Assembly (NCBI RefSeq): GCF_901933205.1
Contig: NC_044590.1
Coordinates: forward strand, 6,215,501-6,279,500
Direction: 5' to 3'
Length of the DNA stretch: 64,000 nucleotides
Origin: Camarhynchus parvulus
Lineage: Eukaryota; Chordata; Aves; Passeriformes; Thraupidae
Shown: piece by piece, positions 11,051 through 23,870 of the stretch
Numbering within the stretch: position 1 is the first letter of the stretch
Layout: the number at the start of each line of letters is the position of its first letter
Notes under the pieces: generated by a model
The model's database searches: none
What the model was told of the DNA's origin: nothing
The model's input: only the letters and a program-made list of their open reading frames with translations
Position numbers and translations under genes: made by a program

Positions 11051-12284
11051 TTCTGTCCCTTCCCAACTTGCTTCCCTCCAATCTTTTCCCTTGGCACGCT
11101 GTGCAGCCTAAAACAGGTTTCTTTCTTTTTTTTTGGTGGAAAACCAGAAAAGCAGAAACATCTTTTTCCATGGATCACACTTGGATTCAGAGCTATTAAT
11201 AAATAATGGCAGTTTCAGCAGCAGTGCAGGGATGAGGGGCTTAGAGGTCTCATATCCAAGATCAGCTCAGACCTTGAACAACTGATTGACTCAGGACAGG
11301 GGGTTCTGCAATGAGACGCTGTTTTTCCAGAAATCCCAGGGTGTTGGAGGACAGATGTGCTTCAGGGGGTGAAGGTGGTGTGGCTGGGAGAGTGAGCAGA
11401 CAGGAGAGTTGACAACAGCCACACTTTTGCTCCTGACCCATCAAGGGCTTCATGAGCCTCAGGGTCTTCTTGACCAGCCCTTCCATTCAGAGAATTAAAC
11501 TGATTTTGGCTGAACAGCAACAAATGCATAAGTTCTGACAAAATATTTTTCCAGAGTCTTTTCCACCTGCATTTTAGCTTCTAACAAATCAGGCTTGAAG
11601 GCAGCTCCCAATATCAGGAAAGAGCCCCCCAAGGGCAGATGTCCCACCTTGGGGACACGGTGCCATCGGCTGCAGGGTCCATGCTGGGGTGGCTGCACTC
11701 ACCAGTCAGTGATGGGAAGTGTGGGGCATCACTGGTGAGAGCCAAACTGCAGGAATCAAAGGCTGATGCCTTGGCAACCGAGTCGTGGCAATGCTGAATA
11801 AAGTGAAGAAAAGGCCTCTTGTTTTTGGATGAGCTCTGTAAACAGAGATGAATGTCAGAGGAGATTTCTCCTGAGCATCGTTCAGAGGCTGTATAGTGGC
11901 ATCACAGAGAGAAATCAGCTTGGAGAAAATTATAGCTAATGCAAACCTCCAACCAAAACCTTTTTTCTCTTAGAGGGTAAGACAAGTTGATGACTTTATT
12001 ATTATTATTATTACGATGATTATTTTCCCTCCTTATGACTTTGCAATTTGAGATTGACAGGTCCTAACACAGCTGCTCTGGATGCTTTCCCAGCTCCACA
12101 AAGAGAGAGGCAGAGTGAAAAGCAGCCGGGCGGTTCAAGAGCCGCTGGCGGGGCGGGAGTGGGACCCAGCAGCTCCAGCACAGAGACCCCATGGATGTGG
12201 GACCCTGTGCTGAGAGGTGCTGAACATCTGGGAGTCCCTTTCACTGGGAACAGGCACTGCAGGTGGCTGGGATGTGGCTGGTAG

Positions 12285-12540
12285 CTATGCTGTAATTATA
12301 GGAAGCCGGGGAGAGAAGCAGATTTAAATCAAATGACTACTGAGTTAAAGCAGGAGAATTCCTGTGTAATTTATGGTGCATTAAATAGTCTAAATATTCT
12401 CTCCTCGTGAGTTACTCTAATAGCTAATAGCTCTCATTTCAAGGCAGCGTTTTCTGTGATTCACCTTAATCTAGATTTTTCTTCCTAGCTGGCAAGTGCC
12501 ACAGTGACATTTCCTCCTCCAATGAATGGTATTTTCTTCA
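12285..12540. promoter_or_regulatory. Candidate conserved non-coding element
   Basis: GCTGTAATTATAGG, GTGTAATTTATGGTGCATTA and CTCTAATAGCTAATAGCTCT lie in unique, non-coding sequence shortly before the ATGG array. Confidence 0.3.
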
Positions 12541-12672
12541 AATGATCCAAGTTCCTTAGGACACCAGCTTGCTAAGCTCCAGTTGCATTGATCAAGAGTA
12601 AAACTTTAAAAAAATTCACCAAATAAAGTCTCAAAAGCACCTCAGGAAGGTTTATGGCTGTACCTCGGAGAC

Positions 12673-12767
12673 ATGGATGGATGGATGGATGGATGGATGG
12701 ATGGATGGATGGATGGATGGATGGATGGATGGATGGATGGATGGATGGATGGATGGATGGATGGATG
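12673..12767. repeat. (ATGG)n tetranucleotide microsatellite, about 24 units
   Basis: Uninterrupted ATGG/GGAT units. The Met-Asp-Gly-Trp open frame is a repeat artefact. The array is long and pure, so probably polymorphic. Confidence 0.98.
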
Positions 12768-14785
12768 TGGCCTCAGGGTCCTACAGACACACCTGGGACA
12801 CACTGACTGTTATTTGTGAGGTGTCAAACAGCCTGGATGGAGTTTCTGAAGACTCATCTATCCCAGCTCAAGAAGGGGTCACAAATCATGCAGTCAAGTA
12901 CAAGACAGGGAAAACCATGGTACCTTAGCCCAGCTGAGTGTGACCAGCACAGCAGAGCAGAAAGTCTGAGAGGAGACTGAGAAGAAACCTCTGGATATCC
13001 CTGATCCAACCTCCTTTCTGAGCAGGGTTTGAAGTTAACTCAGCATGCTGGAGCCTTGCCCAGTCAGGCTTTGAAAACCTCCAAGGATGGAAATGGCAAA
13101 ATCTCTCTGCCTGCACAACTCTTGCTAAAACCCTGTCTGCTTTACCAAGAGCCACTTTATCCTCTTGGCTGTGAGGCACCAGTTTGTACCTCAATTTTTG
13201 GACTGCTGTGCTGTGTGGTTTGCTGGGAGCTTCCCCCTTCACATCCCCATGGGCGCTTGCAGGAGTTCCCCATGCAGATTGCTGGAAGCAGGAGCACACG
13301 CAGAAAATTCTCTCAGCCCATTCATCAAAGCCTTCAAAGCGACCTAAGTCCAGCCAGGGCTCTGATCTGACCCAAAAACCCAGAGCCAGCAACAGGAAAA
13401 TCCTACCCAGAAGTCACAAAGAAATAGGAAAATCTTTTTCCTGCTGCCATCTACAGTTTGGAGTGCGGCAGGAGGCTGGGCTGGGAGCCAGGGGAAGGCA
13501 GGGAAGGGAAAGGCTGAACTCCAGTGTCTATCCCAGCTCTTCCCAGCCAAGGCTCCTCCACCAGCTCCCGGGAAGCTGCTGCCATCTACTGATGTGAGGG
13601 GGGCGGGCAAGGGATCAACAGGCAGGATGGAAATAACTCCATGGCACACGAGTGACACACACCCCAGAGACTGGAATGGGAATTTGAGTCCCCGTTCTAA
13701 AAATCTTCATCAGAAGAGGTCCAAAGCCAGCCTGAAGCCTGATGTCCCGCTCAGCTGCTTCCCCCTGGCTGAAGTGAGAGGACAAAGGCTGGAACCCCCT
13801 CAGGCACCTCCCTGAGGCTTCTTTGAGCTGGGTTTTCCAGCTCTAATTTGTCACTGCTAAAAGTCCTTCCCTGCTGTGAGGAGCCCCCTGAACCCCAGTG
13901 ACCCTGGTCCCCATCACCACACTGTACACTCCAATGTGATTTTTGGTGTCCTCAGGGATTTTCTCCAAAGTCCTGGTGGAATAGAGCTCTGCCATGCCAA
14001 AACACTGGGAACAAGACATGCACATCCAGGGCTGGGTGTCCAGGAAGATGCTTGCCCTTCCCCTTTCCTCCCAAAATCTCACCCAGAACTGAAAGCTCTT
14101 ACACGGCATTTTAGAAGCAGGTTTTTCTTCACTTCCCTGCCCTGGTCTCCTGGTCAGATGTGATGACATGAGGGAACAAGGTCCTCTCAGTGCCATCCCC
14201 CTCAACTCTGAAAACTGCTCTGCAAGCTCCAGATGGGATTTCAGTCCTGCTCCTCCTCCAGGAGCACTGACATTTTTAGTCTCCTGCAAATCTTCTTCCA
14301 GAAGCAGCTGATGGCAAACGGAAGCATCCCTACATCTGTGCCTCCCTGGGCACCATGCAGAGCCTTTGCAGGAGGAAAGGAGACAGGAGCAGAATGGCTG
14401 AGTAACTTCCTGGCTTAGAGTCAAAAAATCCCATTCTGTATCATCCTGGGCTTCCTCTGCATGACTGAGTTGCACATTCATCCTCCCCAGGCAGGTTTTG
14501 GATCTGCTGTTCAATTTCAGTGGTGGGCTGGATCCCTTCTCCATTCAAGAGAGGGGAGAGAGGAAGTCAAACCACACCAGGAGGCCAGGGCAGAGCTGTT
14601 CCAGCCAAGGAGCAATGACAAGGGGACACACAGCCCCCAGGTGACCAAGGAGTTGCAGCAGGAGCCAGAGCAAGGAGTGGCTTCCCAAAGGAGCTGCCCC
14701 CCAGGCCAGAACTGTCATAAACTGGCAACAGGGTTCATGCTGGAGAGCTCAAAGGGATCCAATCTAATGCAAGAGGGGTTGAAAA

Positions 14786-14922
14786 GAATAAATAAATAAT
14801 AAATAGTATATTTAACAATACGCTATTATATATGAATAAATTACTCTGTCATTTATTAATATATAAATTAATATGTTAATTTATATTAATAAATTAATTT
14901 ATTAATAATGAATTACTCTGAA
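14786..14922. repeat. AT-rich low-complexity tract
   Basis: About 135 bp made almost only of A and T (AATAAATAAATAATAAATAG, then TTTATTAATATATAAATTAA-type words) in an otherwise balanced region. Confidence 0.9.
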
Positions 14923-15680
14923 GTTAGTTTTGAGGTGGTTTGGCTTGGGGATGCACAGGGAAAGAGAGCAGGACCGGCCCCACCCAGGAAAGAAGCGTGG
15001 GGATCTTGTTCAGACAAACAGGGGAGTGACAGAGCTTGTGGGTTAATAAGGCAGGGGGAATACACAGGGGTCTGTGCTCCAGGGGAAATGAGGTCAGGCT
15101 CTGTCAATGCCTCCCTCTGCAAGCAAAGACAACTCCAAAGTGCCTCAGACTCACTCAGGAAGGTTTCCAAGGACTAAAAGGACCCTCTCAGTTCATCCCC
15201 CTCCTTCAATGCAGGCTTTGTAGTGCTGCCACTTCCAGGACAGGCAATATTCCTTCCTGCTCTGCCTTCCTCCAGCCTCAGGGCTGCAACAGAGCCAGGG
15301 TTGTTGGATGGCACAAAGGGACCACAGAGCATCTCCCCCAGGTGCTGGGCTGAGCACATCCCTCCTCCAGCTGCCCCCTCCACAGCCCTGCTCTGCCACA
15401 CTCAGCATAAAACACCAATTTCACAGTCCCAGCCTAAACACCAGCTCAGTTTAGCCTGGCAGCCAGCAGCACCCAGACCTGTGCTCTGCCCACACTCCTG
15501 AGCCTGCCCTGGAGCACCCCTTGTGCTGCACAGGGACTCTGTCACCCCAGGGTCACCCCAGAGCTGCTCCCACCACGGGACAGGATGGGGAATGAGGGAG
15601 CAGAGGGGTGTGAGCACCCATTTCCAGCAGTGCCAGAGGGATTTTGCAAAGTGAAACCACTTCCCTCCATGAAACAGCTG

Positions 15681-16063
15681 TGTCGCAGAAAACTTTTTTC
15701 TGGAAAATCCTTTCCTTAGGATTTTTGCTCCTGAGAAGCTGAGAGGCCTCAGGAACAAAATGTAAACAATGATTATCTGCTGCTGTGGAATGCAACAGGT
15801 GGATCTTTGGTTAGCTCATGTTAGATGTTTGTAATTAATGGCCAATCACAGCCCAGCTGGCTCGGAGAGCTGAGCAACAAACCTTTGTTATCATTCTTTG
15901 CTATTCTATTCTTAGCTAGCCTTCTGATGAAATGCTTTCTTCTATTCTTCTAGCATAGTTTTAATGTAATATATATTATAAGATAATAAATCAAGCTTTC
16001 TGAAACATGGAGGCAGATCCTTGTCTCTTCCCTCATCCTTGGACCCCTGTGAACATGGTCACA
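15681..16063 (+). mobile_element. Solo LTR of a songbird-type endogenous retrovirus (383 bp, 6-bp TSD)
   Basis: The element begins TGTCGCAG and ends GGTCACA, giving TG...CA termini. The flanks are the direct repeat CAGCTG at 15675-15680 and 16064-16069. It contains CCAATCACAG (a CCAAT-type promoter element) near 15,842 and an AATAAA near 15,987, with the CTTCTATTCTTCTAGCATAG segment before it. It is homologous along much of its length to the LTR at 6427-6837. No internal viral genes are next to it, so it is a solo LTR left by recombination. A 6-bp duplication fits a beta/ERVK-like integrase. Confidence 0.9.
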
Positions 16064-17074
16064 CAGCTGAGAAGGCACCAGGACAGCATGGCTTTCCCAA
16101 GGAGTAAAAATTCAAAAAGCCAATATTTTGAGAGGAAACTCAGTGTGGTGCAGAGCCTCAGCAGGCAGTGAGGCTTTCCCAGCATCATCCCAGCAGCAAA
16201 CGAAATTATCATGTCTGACATTTCCCCTGCCCCCCTCCAAAGGCCAAAATAATTCCTTTGCTCTGGATACAGATCAGTTGGCAAACAAGCTTTCAGACAC
16301 AATTATTTTGCCCTGAGAGGATTCTGCAGCTGCTCCTCTTTTTCTTGAGATCAATACCTAAAGCATAATCCTGCAGATTATCCTACAGTTTGGTGCTGTT
16401 AGCTCAAGCTCCCTTGTTTGCTTTATTTCCTTTAAGAATTACAACTCCTTCTGGTTCGGGGAGGGAAGTGTTTTTATATTCTCTATTTCCACAAATGAGA
16501 CCTGACATCATAAATAGTCCATAGTTGCTTGGAGATGAATTTTGTTGACTTTTTAGTTAAATTGAAACCTTTTCTGAGCACATACTGATTTCAGGTGGTG
16601 AGTCATTCCTTCCCAAAGGAGCAGAGCAAACAATAGCAGCCACTTAAACAAAAACAGAGCAGATTTACTTCCAAATCTAGCACCTATATTCTTTTAAAGC
16701 AAATCAAATCTGTGGGAGTTTATTCTCCTGCAAAGTCCCACAGGCCCAAGGCAGCAGAGATCAGAAATCTATTCTGTGCTTTGGAGGGTTATTTTTATTT
16801 GTTTTGAACAGTTCTGAACATCCAGAATAGCAACTCTTGACTATTTGTGGCTGAAAAGTTCCCCAGGTGTAAACTTAAAGCGATGGGAGAATTTCTCTGC
16901 TACTCCTAGGACAGATAGAATGTTCCTAAAATAAAGTTTTACCTCGGAATAACTGCTTTAGAATATTTGTTTTCTGTCCAGTAGATCAGATTCATTAAGC
17001 TCCACAGTATATCATCAAAAGCATCCCACCTGTGGGATGAAGGAATCTTTAAAACCTGAGGGACTTGTGAGGGA

Positions 17075-17362
17075 TTGCTGGAGCTCCCATAGCGATGGGA
17101 CAAGGGGCAAGAGCTTCAAACTGCGAGAGAGTTGATTTAAATTAGATGTTAGGAAGGAATTCATCCCTGTGAGTGTGGTGAGGCCCTGGCACAGGGTGCC
17201 CAGAGAAGCTGTGGCTGCCTCTGGATCCCTGGAAGTGTCCAAGGCCAGGTTGGACAGGGCTTGGAGCAACCTGGGATAGTAGAAGATGTCCCTGCCCATG
17301 GCAGAGCATGGAACAAGATAAGTTAAAGGTCCCTTCCATCCCAAACCATTCCATGATTCAAT
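17075..17362 (+). mobile_element. CR1 LINE 3' fragment
   Basis: AGCGATGGGACAAGGGGCAA, TTAGATGTTAGGAAGGAATTC, GCCCAGAGAAGCTGTGGCTG and the final CCATCCCAAACCATTCCATG follow the CR1 3' end in order. Confidence 0.92.
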
Positions 17363-19690
17363 CAATTTGAGGATTTCAAAAATCCCCCCGTGGCTGGGGT
17401 AGACACAGGGAGCTCCAGGTCCCTCTCCTGCTCAGCTCCCGAGGCAGAGGAAGGTGACACTAAGGTGACACTTTGTGTGTGAGCACAGGTCAGCCCTCAG
17501 TAGCCCCAGGATTGCACAGCCCCACATCCCTGTGGGGTTCAGCTGGCAGCAGGCACCTCCCAAAACCAGCAAACACCCCAAGGTACCACTCACCCTCTGG
17601 TCCTGACCTGCAGAGCTCACCCTGCTCCTTCCACATGGAGATCCTGCACAGGAGCACTGGGAGCACCAAAACCCCACCAGGGCAGAGCCCTGGGGTCAAT
17701 GCAAATGTCACATTTTCCCCAAGATGTTCCTCTGAAAATGCAACTTCAGCATCAGGTTTGACCCTTGAGACTCCAAGAATTTCCAGGCATGTTCTCCAAT
17801 GCCTGACAAATTTGTTTTTGGAGCTCCCTGCAAGGTTTAAAGAAATAAAAGGGATCTTTGGGTGTGAAAGCTGCCAGGCAGATGAGGCGACAGCCCCACA
17901 AGGTGGCAGAGCTCCATCGCTCATCTGGAGGCACCAAACGCTGCCGGCTCCAGATGCTGATGCCTGATCTTTCCCCACCTCCCTAAAACGGGAATAAATC
18001 AGGATTGAACCTGCTCGGAAAACAGGAGCAACAGTTCTCCAGGGTTTGGGCACAGGTGAACAGAACAGAAAAAACTCCAATTATTTTTTTTTGTCTGCAC
18101 TGAGGTTTCTAAGAGAGTTTTGCTGGGAGCTATTAGGAAGTTCCTAACCCGCTCAAGGGAATTGTAAACTGGGAAAGAAAATGCAAACTCTCAAGCAGGG
18201 AAATGTTTTTGTAAATTATAACAGTGCTCCAGAAGTGAATAAGGGGAATAATTTGGATTTCAGGTTTTCAGATTTCTTTCCAAGCTCTTCAGAAATGGGA
18301 AATTTCTTCCTGTCTTCTCTGTACCCGCCCCACTCCAGCTCAGTTAAACAACTGGCAATAAACTGGTTATAAATACATTTCAGCAGGAGACTAACAGTAA
18401 GTTTCTAAGCTTCAGAACAATTATATTTTTAAAAAAAAGAAAAAAGAAAGAAAGGGAAAGAACCAAGAAAAAATAATCAGCTTTATCTTGTCATAGATCT
18501 TGATCAGTTGAGGAAGAAGGATAAAATAACAACACAAAGTACAATTTTCAGCCCTGCTGTCAGCATTGTTCCAGGCTGGGCAGAGACAAATTTGGTTTAG
18601 TTTGGGTGAAGCAGCACCTTCCTGTGCTCGCCAGTGATGCCCTGGGGCTCAAAACAGGGTCGTGATTTTCCTCCCTGCAATCCATTTACTTTCCTTTGGG
18701 CTTGAGTTTCCCTCCCCACAGCTGAGCTTGGGGCTGACTCTGGCTGTAAATCAGGACACAAACCCTGAGATGCGTCTGCAGAGGAGGGAGGCAAACCCCA
18801 GCCAGTCCAGCAAAGGGACAAACGGGAGGTTTTGTGCTCCCTGTGGAAATCAGAGAGATGTGACCTTCAAAAATAATTCTCTCTGAAGGGAGGGGAAGCT
18901 TCAGGAGGGATTTTTCACCAGAGGAAATCGCTCTCAAAGAAGCGACAATTTGCTACAGCAAAATTAAACCTCCTGTCACTCAAACACCCAAATCAGCAGC
19001 CTGACAAAACAGTTACTGTAGCAACAGGTGGGAAAAAATGCCACAGAAAACTCAGATATTCCCCTACCCTCCCAATAAATTGAGGAAAAAACAGTTTCTA
19101 ATTGCACTGAGCATCACACAGATGTGCTCAGCCGCTGTGGGCTGGGGTTTGCGCTGGGATGCTGCAGAGCCAGGGCAGAGCTCACAGTTTGTTACTGCAA
19201 ACCCTTCCTCTTCATCAGCCTGAGAAAGCTGGGAAACCCTGGCTGATGTGTGAAGAGCTTTCTTTGCTTTCTAGGAGAAGGAGGAAGCCTCTGAGGAAGC
19301 TGCAGTGTGAGTTCTCCAGGAAAGGGAAAGAAAAGTTTCCAAAAAATCAAATTTAGAATAGACAGATTTGGCCCATGGGGCCAAAGAAGTCCAAGTGCAT
19401 TTGCCCCCAGCCCCTGTGCAGTGCATTTCCAAGGAGTTTTCAATAAAATTGTGTTTCCAGGAGGATTAATGAGACCTTGAGCAGTGCAGTCAGGTGCAAA
19501 GCAGCCAGAATCAAATGTACTCCAAGAGCCATGAACCTCAGCTCCCTGGGCTGCCAGAGCCCCAGGGCTCCTCTCAGATCAGCCCACAGCTACATGGTGA
19601 GAGAGCAGACACAAAAACCCCAATTTTTACAGCCACAGTGGCCTCTGCAATTCACCTGACTCCTGCCTTTCCTTGAACCACTTCTTCAGC

Positions 19691-19767
19691 TATTGGCAAT
19701 AATTGTATTTCTGCTGGAGAAGAACCAGTTATTGGCAGTAATGGTATTTCTGCTGGAGAAGAACCAC
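19691..19767. repeat. 39-bp tandem duplication
   Basis: TATTGGCAATAATTGTATTT plus CTGCTGGAGAAGAACCA recurs at 19730 with three or so substitutions. Confidence 0.9.
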
Positions 19768-20859
19768 CAGCCTGGGGGTGCCTGGTGGCTGAGGAGGCTG
19801 CTGCTGTCAGGACAAGCACGAGGGGCTCTGCAGACCCCAAACTCTGCAGGTTCCCCCCAGCACCACCAGGACTTTGCTCCTGCACCTCTGCAGCCTGCCT
19901 GTCCTCCATCCTGAGCATCACCCTCGCCCTGGAGCTCCAAACCCCAAAGGATGGGCTGCAGGAAGGGCATGTTTGCTGCTGGTCAGTGAAGCTAAAACAG
20001 AACAACCTCTGCAAACATCACACCTCTCCACAGAGACCCCAGGCAAACCAAACAGAGCTCTGCCTTTTCATAACAGCAGCCTTTGACTGGTCAGGAGGCA
20101 ATTGCTGCCTCCACAGATGCCTCTGCCCCCCATTTGTGGGTATTTTTATCTTGCCAAGAGCCAGAACTCTCCTGTGAGCCCCATCCTGTGCTGTCTGCTC
20201 TGGAGGGCTCATCCATCTTGCCTTATTTCATAGATTGCTTTTATGCCTTTTCCTTAACAAAGCAGCTTTTAATTCTGATTCTGGTGCTTCCAGTTCTCAG
20301 TAACAGCACAAAATGGACATTACAGTCCCCTCAGGTTTATTTAAGCATGTTCTTTTTATTAACCTTCATCATGACTGTCTGAGCTGAAATGCTAATATTT
20401 GGCAAAAAAAGCAGTAGAAATGGTTTGGGCAGCTCTCTTAGGCAGGGCAGTAGAGAGGTGCTTAATTAAGGGAAGAGTTGTTTCATGGCAGAAAATATTC
20501 CCTTTGCTGATTTGTTTTGTTCTTCCAGGTCTTTCTGCTGGTTCCAACAATCCCCCTATAATCCTGCAGACAGGCAAAGCCCCATCAGCACCCATTAAAT
20601 AGTGTTTCATTTCTCCCCTTCTCTGCACCACTTTATGGAGTCATCCAAAAAGTTTTAAAAAATCCCTCTGAACAATTTTTGATTTTCTCTTTTTTTTTTC
20701 CAAAACTGCCACTTCCAGCCTGTGATTCTGGCTAATTTCTAACACACCACTGCAGAACAACACTGAATTGTAGGAAAAGACCATGGGAAGCTTTGACACC
20801 ATCAGTGTTTGGAGGAATTAATGGGAATAGACTGTTAAATATGATTATTTTCCTCTGTC

Positions 20860-21060
20860 TTTCCTTAGGGTGCCGATCACTAGAGCACAAGTGCCACGTG
20901 CATTAATTAATTGAAACAACACATTTACATGATTAGGGATTAACTCCTGTGCTTCTCCATTGACTAATTAGTGTATCTATAGATCTATTTAGAAGGAAAA
21001 TACCTTGGGGAAGGCAGGAGCCTTCAGAGTTTATTTCATATAAACTGGCTGTCAAATTCA
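20860..21060. promoter_or_regulatory. Candidate conserved non-coding element
   Basis: GTGCATTAATTAATTGAAAC, ACATGATTAGGGATTAAC and TTGACTAATTAGTGTATC lie close together; no ORF or repeat. Confidence 0.3.
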
Positions 21061-22506
21061 GGGATTAGAAAAATGTTCGCGTCTCCCTTCCCTCCCCTGG
21101 CACCTCATATTTGCTTCTTTCATTTCTCTTGGCTCTCATGTGGCATCTGCCACAAGTTTTACCAAGAAAACGCTGCTGAGGTTTTCTTCCCTCATTTTGG
21201 TCCCAAGTTTCCTGTTGGTTGTCATTCCTGGGCTGCTCATGGGCTCCAACTGTCAACACACTCTGGTGGAAAAGAATATTCAACACTGGGGGTTTCAGCC
21301 TGATGGATTAATTGATTTTCCCTTCTCCTTCAGCTCTCTGGCTCAGGGACTGTCCCATTTCGCCCCCACATTTCATCACTGGATGACCACTCCACACTTA
21401 ATTTTCTTTTTCCTGTTGTAGGACACAGGACAAGAAAAGAAGAGGAAAAGCTGCCCAACTCAGGAAGCAGAAAAGGGCCTTGTAAGAGTCTGTAGCTACA
21501 GCCTCTAAAGTGCTCCATCCCTGGCAGAAAATTGCCAGAATATTGACTTTTAACACCAACTAATCCTGATTGCACAATAACTTCCCACCACTGCTCAGAG
21601 AAGAGGCTTTGCTTTCCCTATTCTCCCAGAAAGGCTCTTAGGGACCTTCCTGATGGCTTAAAGGCAGCACTTCAAGGTACAAGAAGCAGTAAAAAACCAC
21701 CAAAAAAACGCCCTTCTGTCCCTACAGCTTCACTTGTATTCATTTAAGTGAATCTTGGCCAAAATCTTGACAAAATTACCACTTTTACCATCACCTCAAC
21801 CCATAAGCAGCTCTGCTCCTTCCAGGGCTGCCTGGGTAGAGGCTGAGGAGGGGCAGGGAGAGGAGACTGAATTCATGAATTACCTGTACCTGATCAGAGC
21901 TCATTTCTTTCCCCAGCTCCAACAGTGCAGCTCCCTCTGCTCAGGGCAGGCTGAGGAAGAGGAGGCCGAGTTCCCTCCTCCTGCTGAGCTCTCCTGTGGC
22001 TGAACACAGCAAACTTTGGGAATAAATCTCCTCTCCTTTACCCCTTTATGGGGCTTTTGGTTTGAAGTGGAGGGAAATCCTTGCTGGGGTTTTTCTGTAG
22101 CATAAATATACAATTTATTCATGTTATCCCTGCAGATCTTCATTCTCCATGTCCTCATTAACACACCCACAAGAAGACCACTACATCCATATACTTTATT
22201 TATGCTGCATTGCCATAAATCCTGTTTTAATATGCAGATGTTACACCTTTGCTGCGCAGATACAGAAAGGACCAGGGCTGGTTTTCTGTATCTGATCCCA
22301 GGATCCCACCCCAGGTGGTGTGGGGATCAAAACCACCTCCCACTGCTGAAATGTGTCCTCAGGGGGAAATTTAAACAGAAACAGAAGCAGCAGCCCTGTC
22401 TTTGGTCAAGATGAAGTTGTTGGAAAATCTCCTGGAGGGGCTTCCATGGGAATATTGTGATGCTGCAGAGCTGACAGTGCTGCCACTGTCCCTCCAGTTC
22501 CCCCTC

Positions 22507-22596
22507 AGCACCAGGGAATGTCATTTCAGCACCAGGGAACGTCATTTCAGCACCAGGGAACGTCATTTCAGCACCAGGGAATGTCATTTCAGCACC
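22507..22596. repeat. 21-bp minisatellite, four full copies
   Basis: The unit AGCACCAGGGAATGTCATTTC repeats at 22507, 22528, 22549 and 22570, with a partial copy at 22591. Copies 2 and 3 read AACGTC where 1 and 4 read AATGTC, so a CpG has changed in two of them or was gained and spread. Confidence 0.97.
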
Positions 22597-23559
22597 AGCA
22601 CCAACCAAGGTGTGACAGATCCCCCAAATCAGTTTAGGCTGCTGTCTCCCAGGACCTCATTCCACCTGTGCAAGCAGCAGGCAGGGCCAGCAGCAGGGCT
22701 GAGCCTCATTATCTCCATGCTTGGCCCCAGCCCTGGCGGGAGTGTGGCTCTGGGATGTCAGTGCCCCTCACAGCCTGGGAATGAGCTTTGCCCCAGAGGC
22801 TCAGCAGCACACATTGTGTTTTAGTGATTCACACGGCTTTCCTCATCACAGGCTCATGAACTCGGTTTGGAAACCCGGGCAAAGCACAGGACTCACTGTT
22901 GGGAGAAATGCTTTATTCTAACCAGAAAGGAATCCCACAATTATCACAAAATGAAATCCCAAAGGAGATTTTTCATTCACTCCTGCTCAGTGCCCCCTGC
23001 TCATCCCCTTTAGATGTCTGAGTGTACAGCAGGTACCAACAACACCAGTTTACAACCCAATGCCCAGACCAAAGCTCCCACACTGCAAATTGCCTCCAAG
23101 AGAAGCAATATCTGCCTCCACAGCTCTAGAGCTGCTATAAAGCAAGATATTTCTCTTTTTTTGTCATTTCTGTAATGTCTTGGGTTCCTTAAGTATCTGA
23201 AATAAAGAATTCCTGAAAAAAATATGCTGTGCCTACATAAGTATGTGTTGGTTTTTTAGGCTCAAATTCCAGTTTCTGCTCTCCAGCACCAAATGTATTA
23301 TTCTATTTTATTCACACTAACGCCCACAAAGACAACAGGAATTAAAACAAGCCAAATGGTTCTTTATCTTTTCTTAAACTCATTTTGAATTTTAATCTCT
23401 GCTAAATAAGCTTTGATGGATGAAATAATTTAAAACAATGCTTTGACTCAAAGCGACAAAGAAATCATGCAATTGAACATCAAAATTATAATTCTTTCCT
23501 CTTGATTTTGACAGGTTTTTGAGCGGGTAACACATTAGCTTACAATTAGGAGGTTCAAG

Positions 23560-23870
23560 AAGCTCACTCTTTTTTTTTCCCCTGTGTACAGAAAGGAAAA
23601 GGAGGATAAAAAAATCCACTTGGCACTCCATTAGCAGCCGGTCCTTGACTTTGTTTTAATGAGCAGAGCTGGTGGCTCTGGTGACGCACGCTGCTAAAAG
23701 TCTGTCCCCGCAAGCCCAGAGCTGCTCGTGTGTTTACAGTGACACCACTGATGGAGCTGTTGGTCCTTGGGGTGTGTGGAGAGGGCTCCCACACCGCCTA
23801 AAGGGAAATAAAATATTCCCCTGCCAAAAAATTAGCGCTGACTCACGGGACTAAATTTAGGTGGGTGCTG
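23560..23870. promoter_or_regulatory. Candidate conserved non-coding element
   Basis: CCATTAGCAGCCGGTCCTTG, GTTTTAATGAGCAGAGC and GTGACGCACGCTGCTAAAAG mix TAAT words with locally raised CpG in unique sequence. Confidence 0.28.

Larger units (their letters stand above)
9160..15670. other. Non-coding region
   Basis: Holds the ATGG array, the AT-rich tract and two candidate elements. An (ATT)n run lies at about 11997-12014. Open frames at 9119-9895 and 13843-14544 on the minus strand show no domain, composition or splice evidence. Confidence 0.6.

Noticed and set aside
12677..12928. Open frame starting with many Met-Asp-Gly-Trp units
   Set aside because: Translation of the ATGG microsatellite.
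22507..22596. Regular 21-bp direct repeats as a possible CRISPR array
   Set aside because: No spacers between copies and the genome is vertebrate; it is an ordinary minisatellite.
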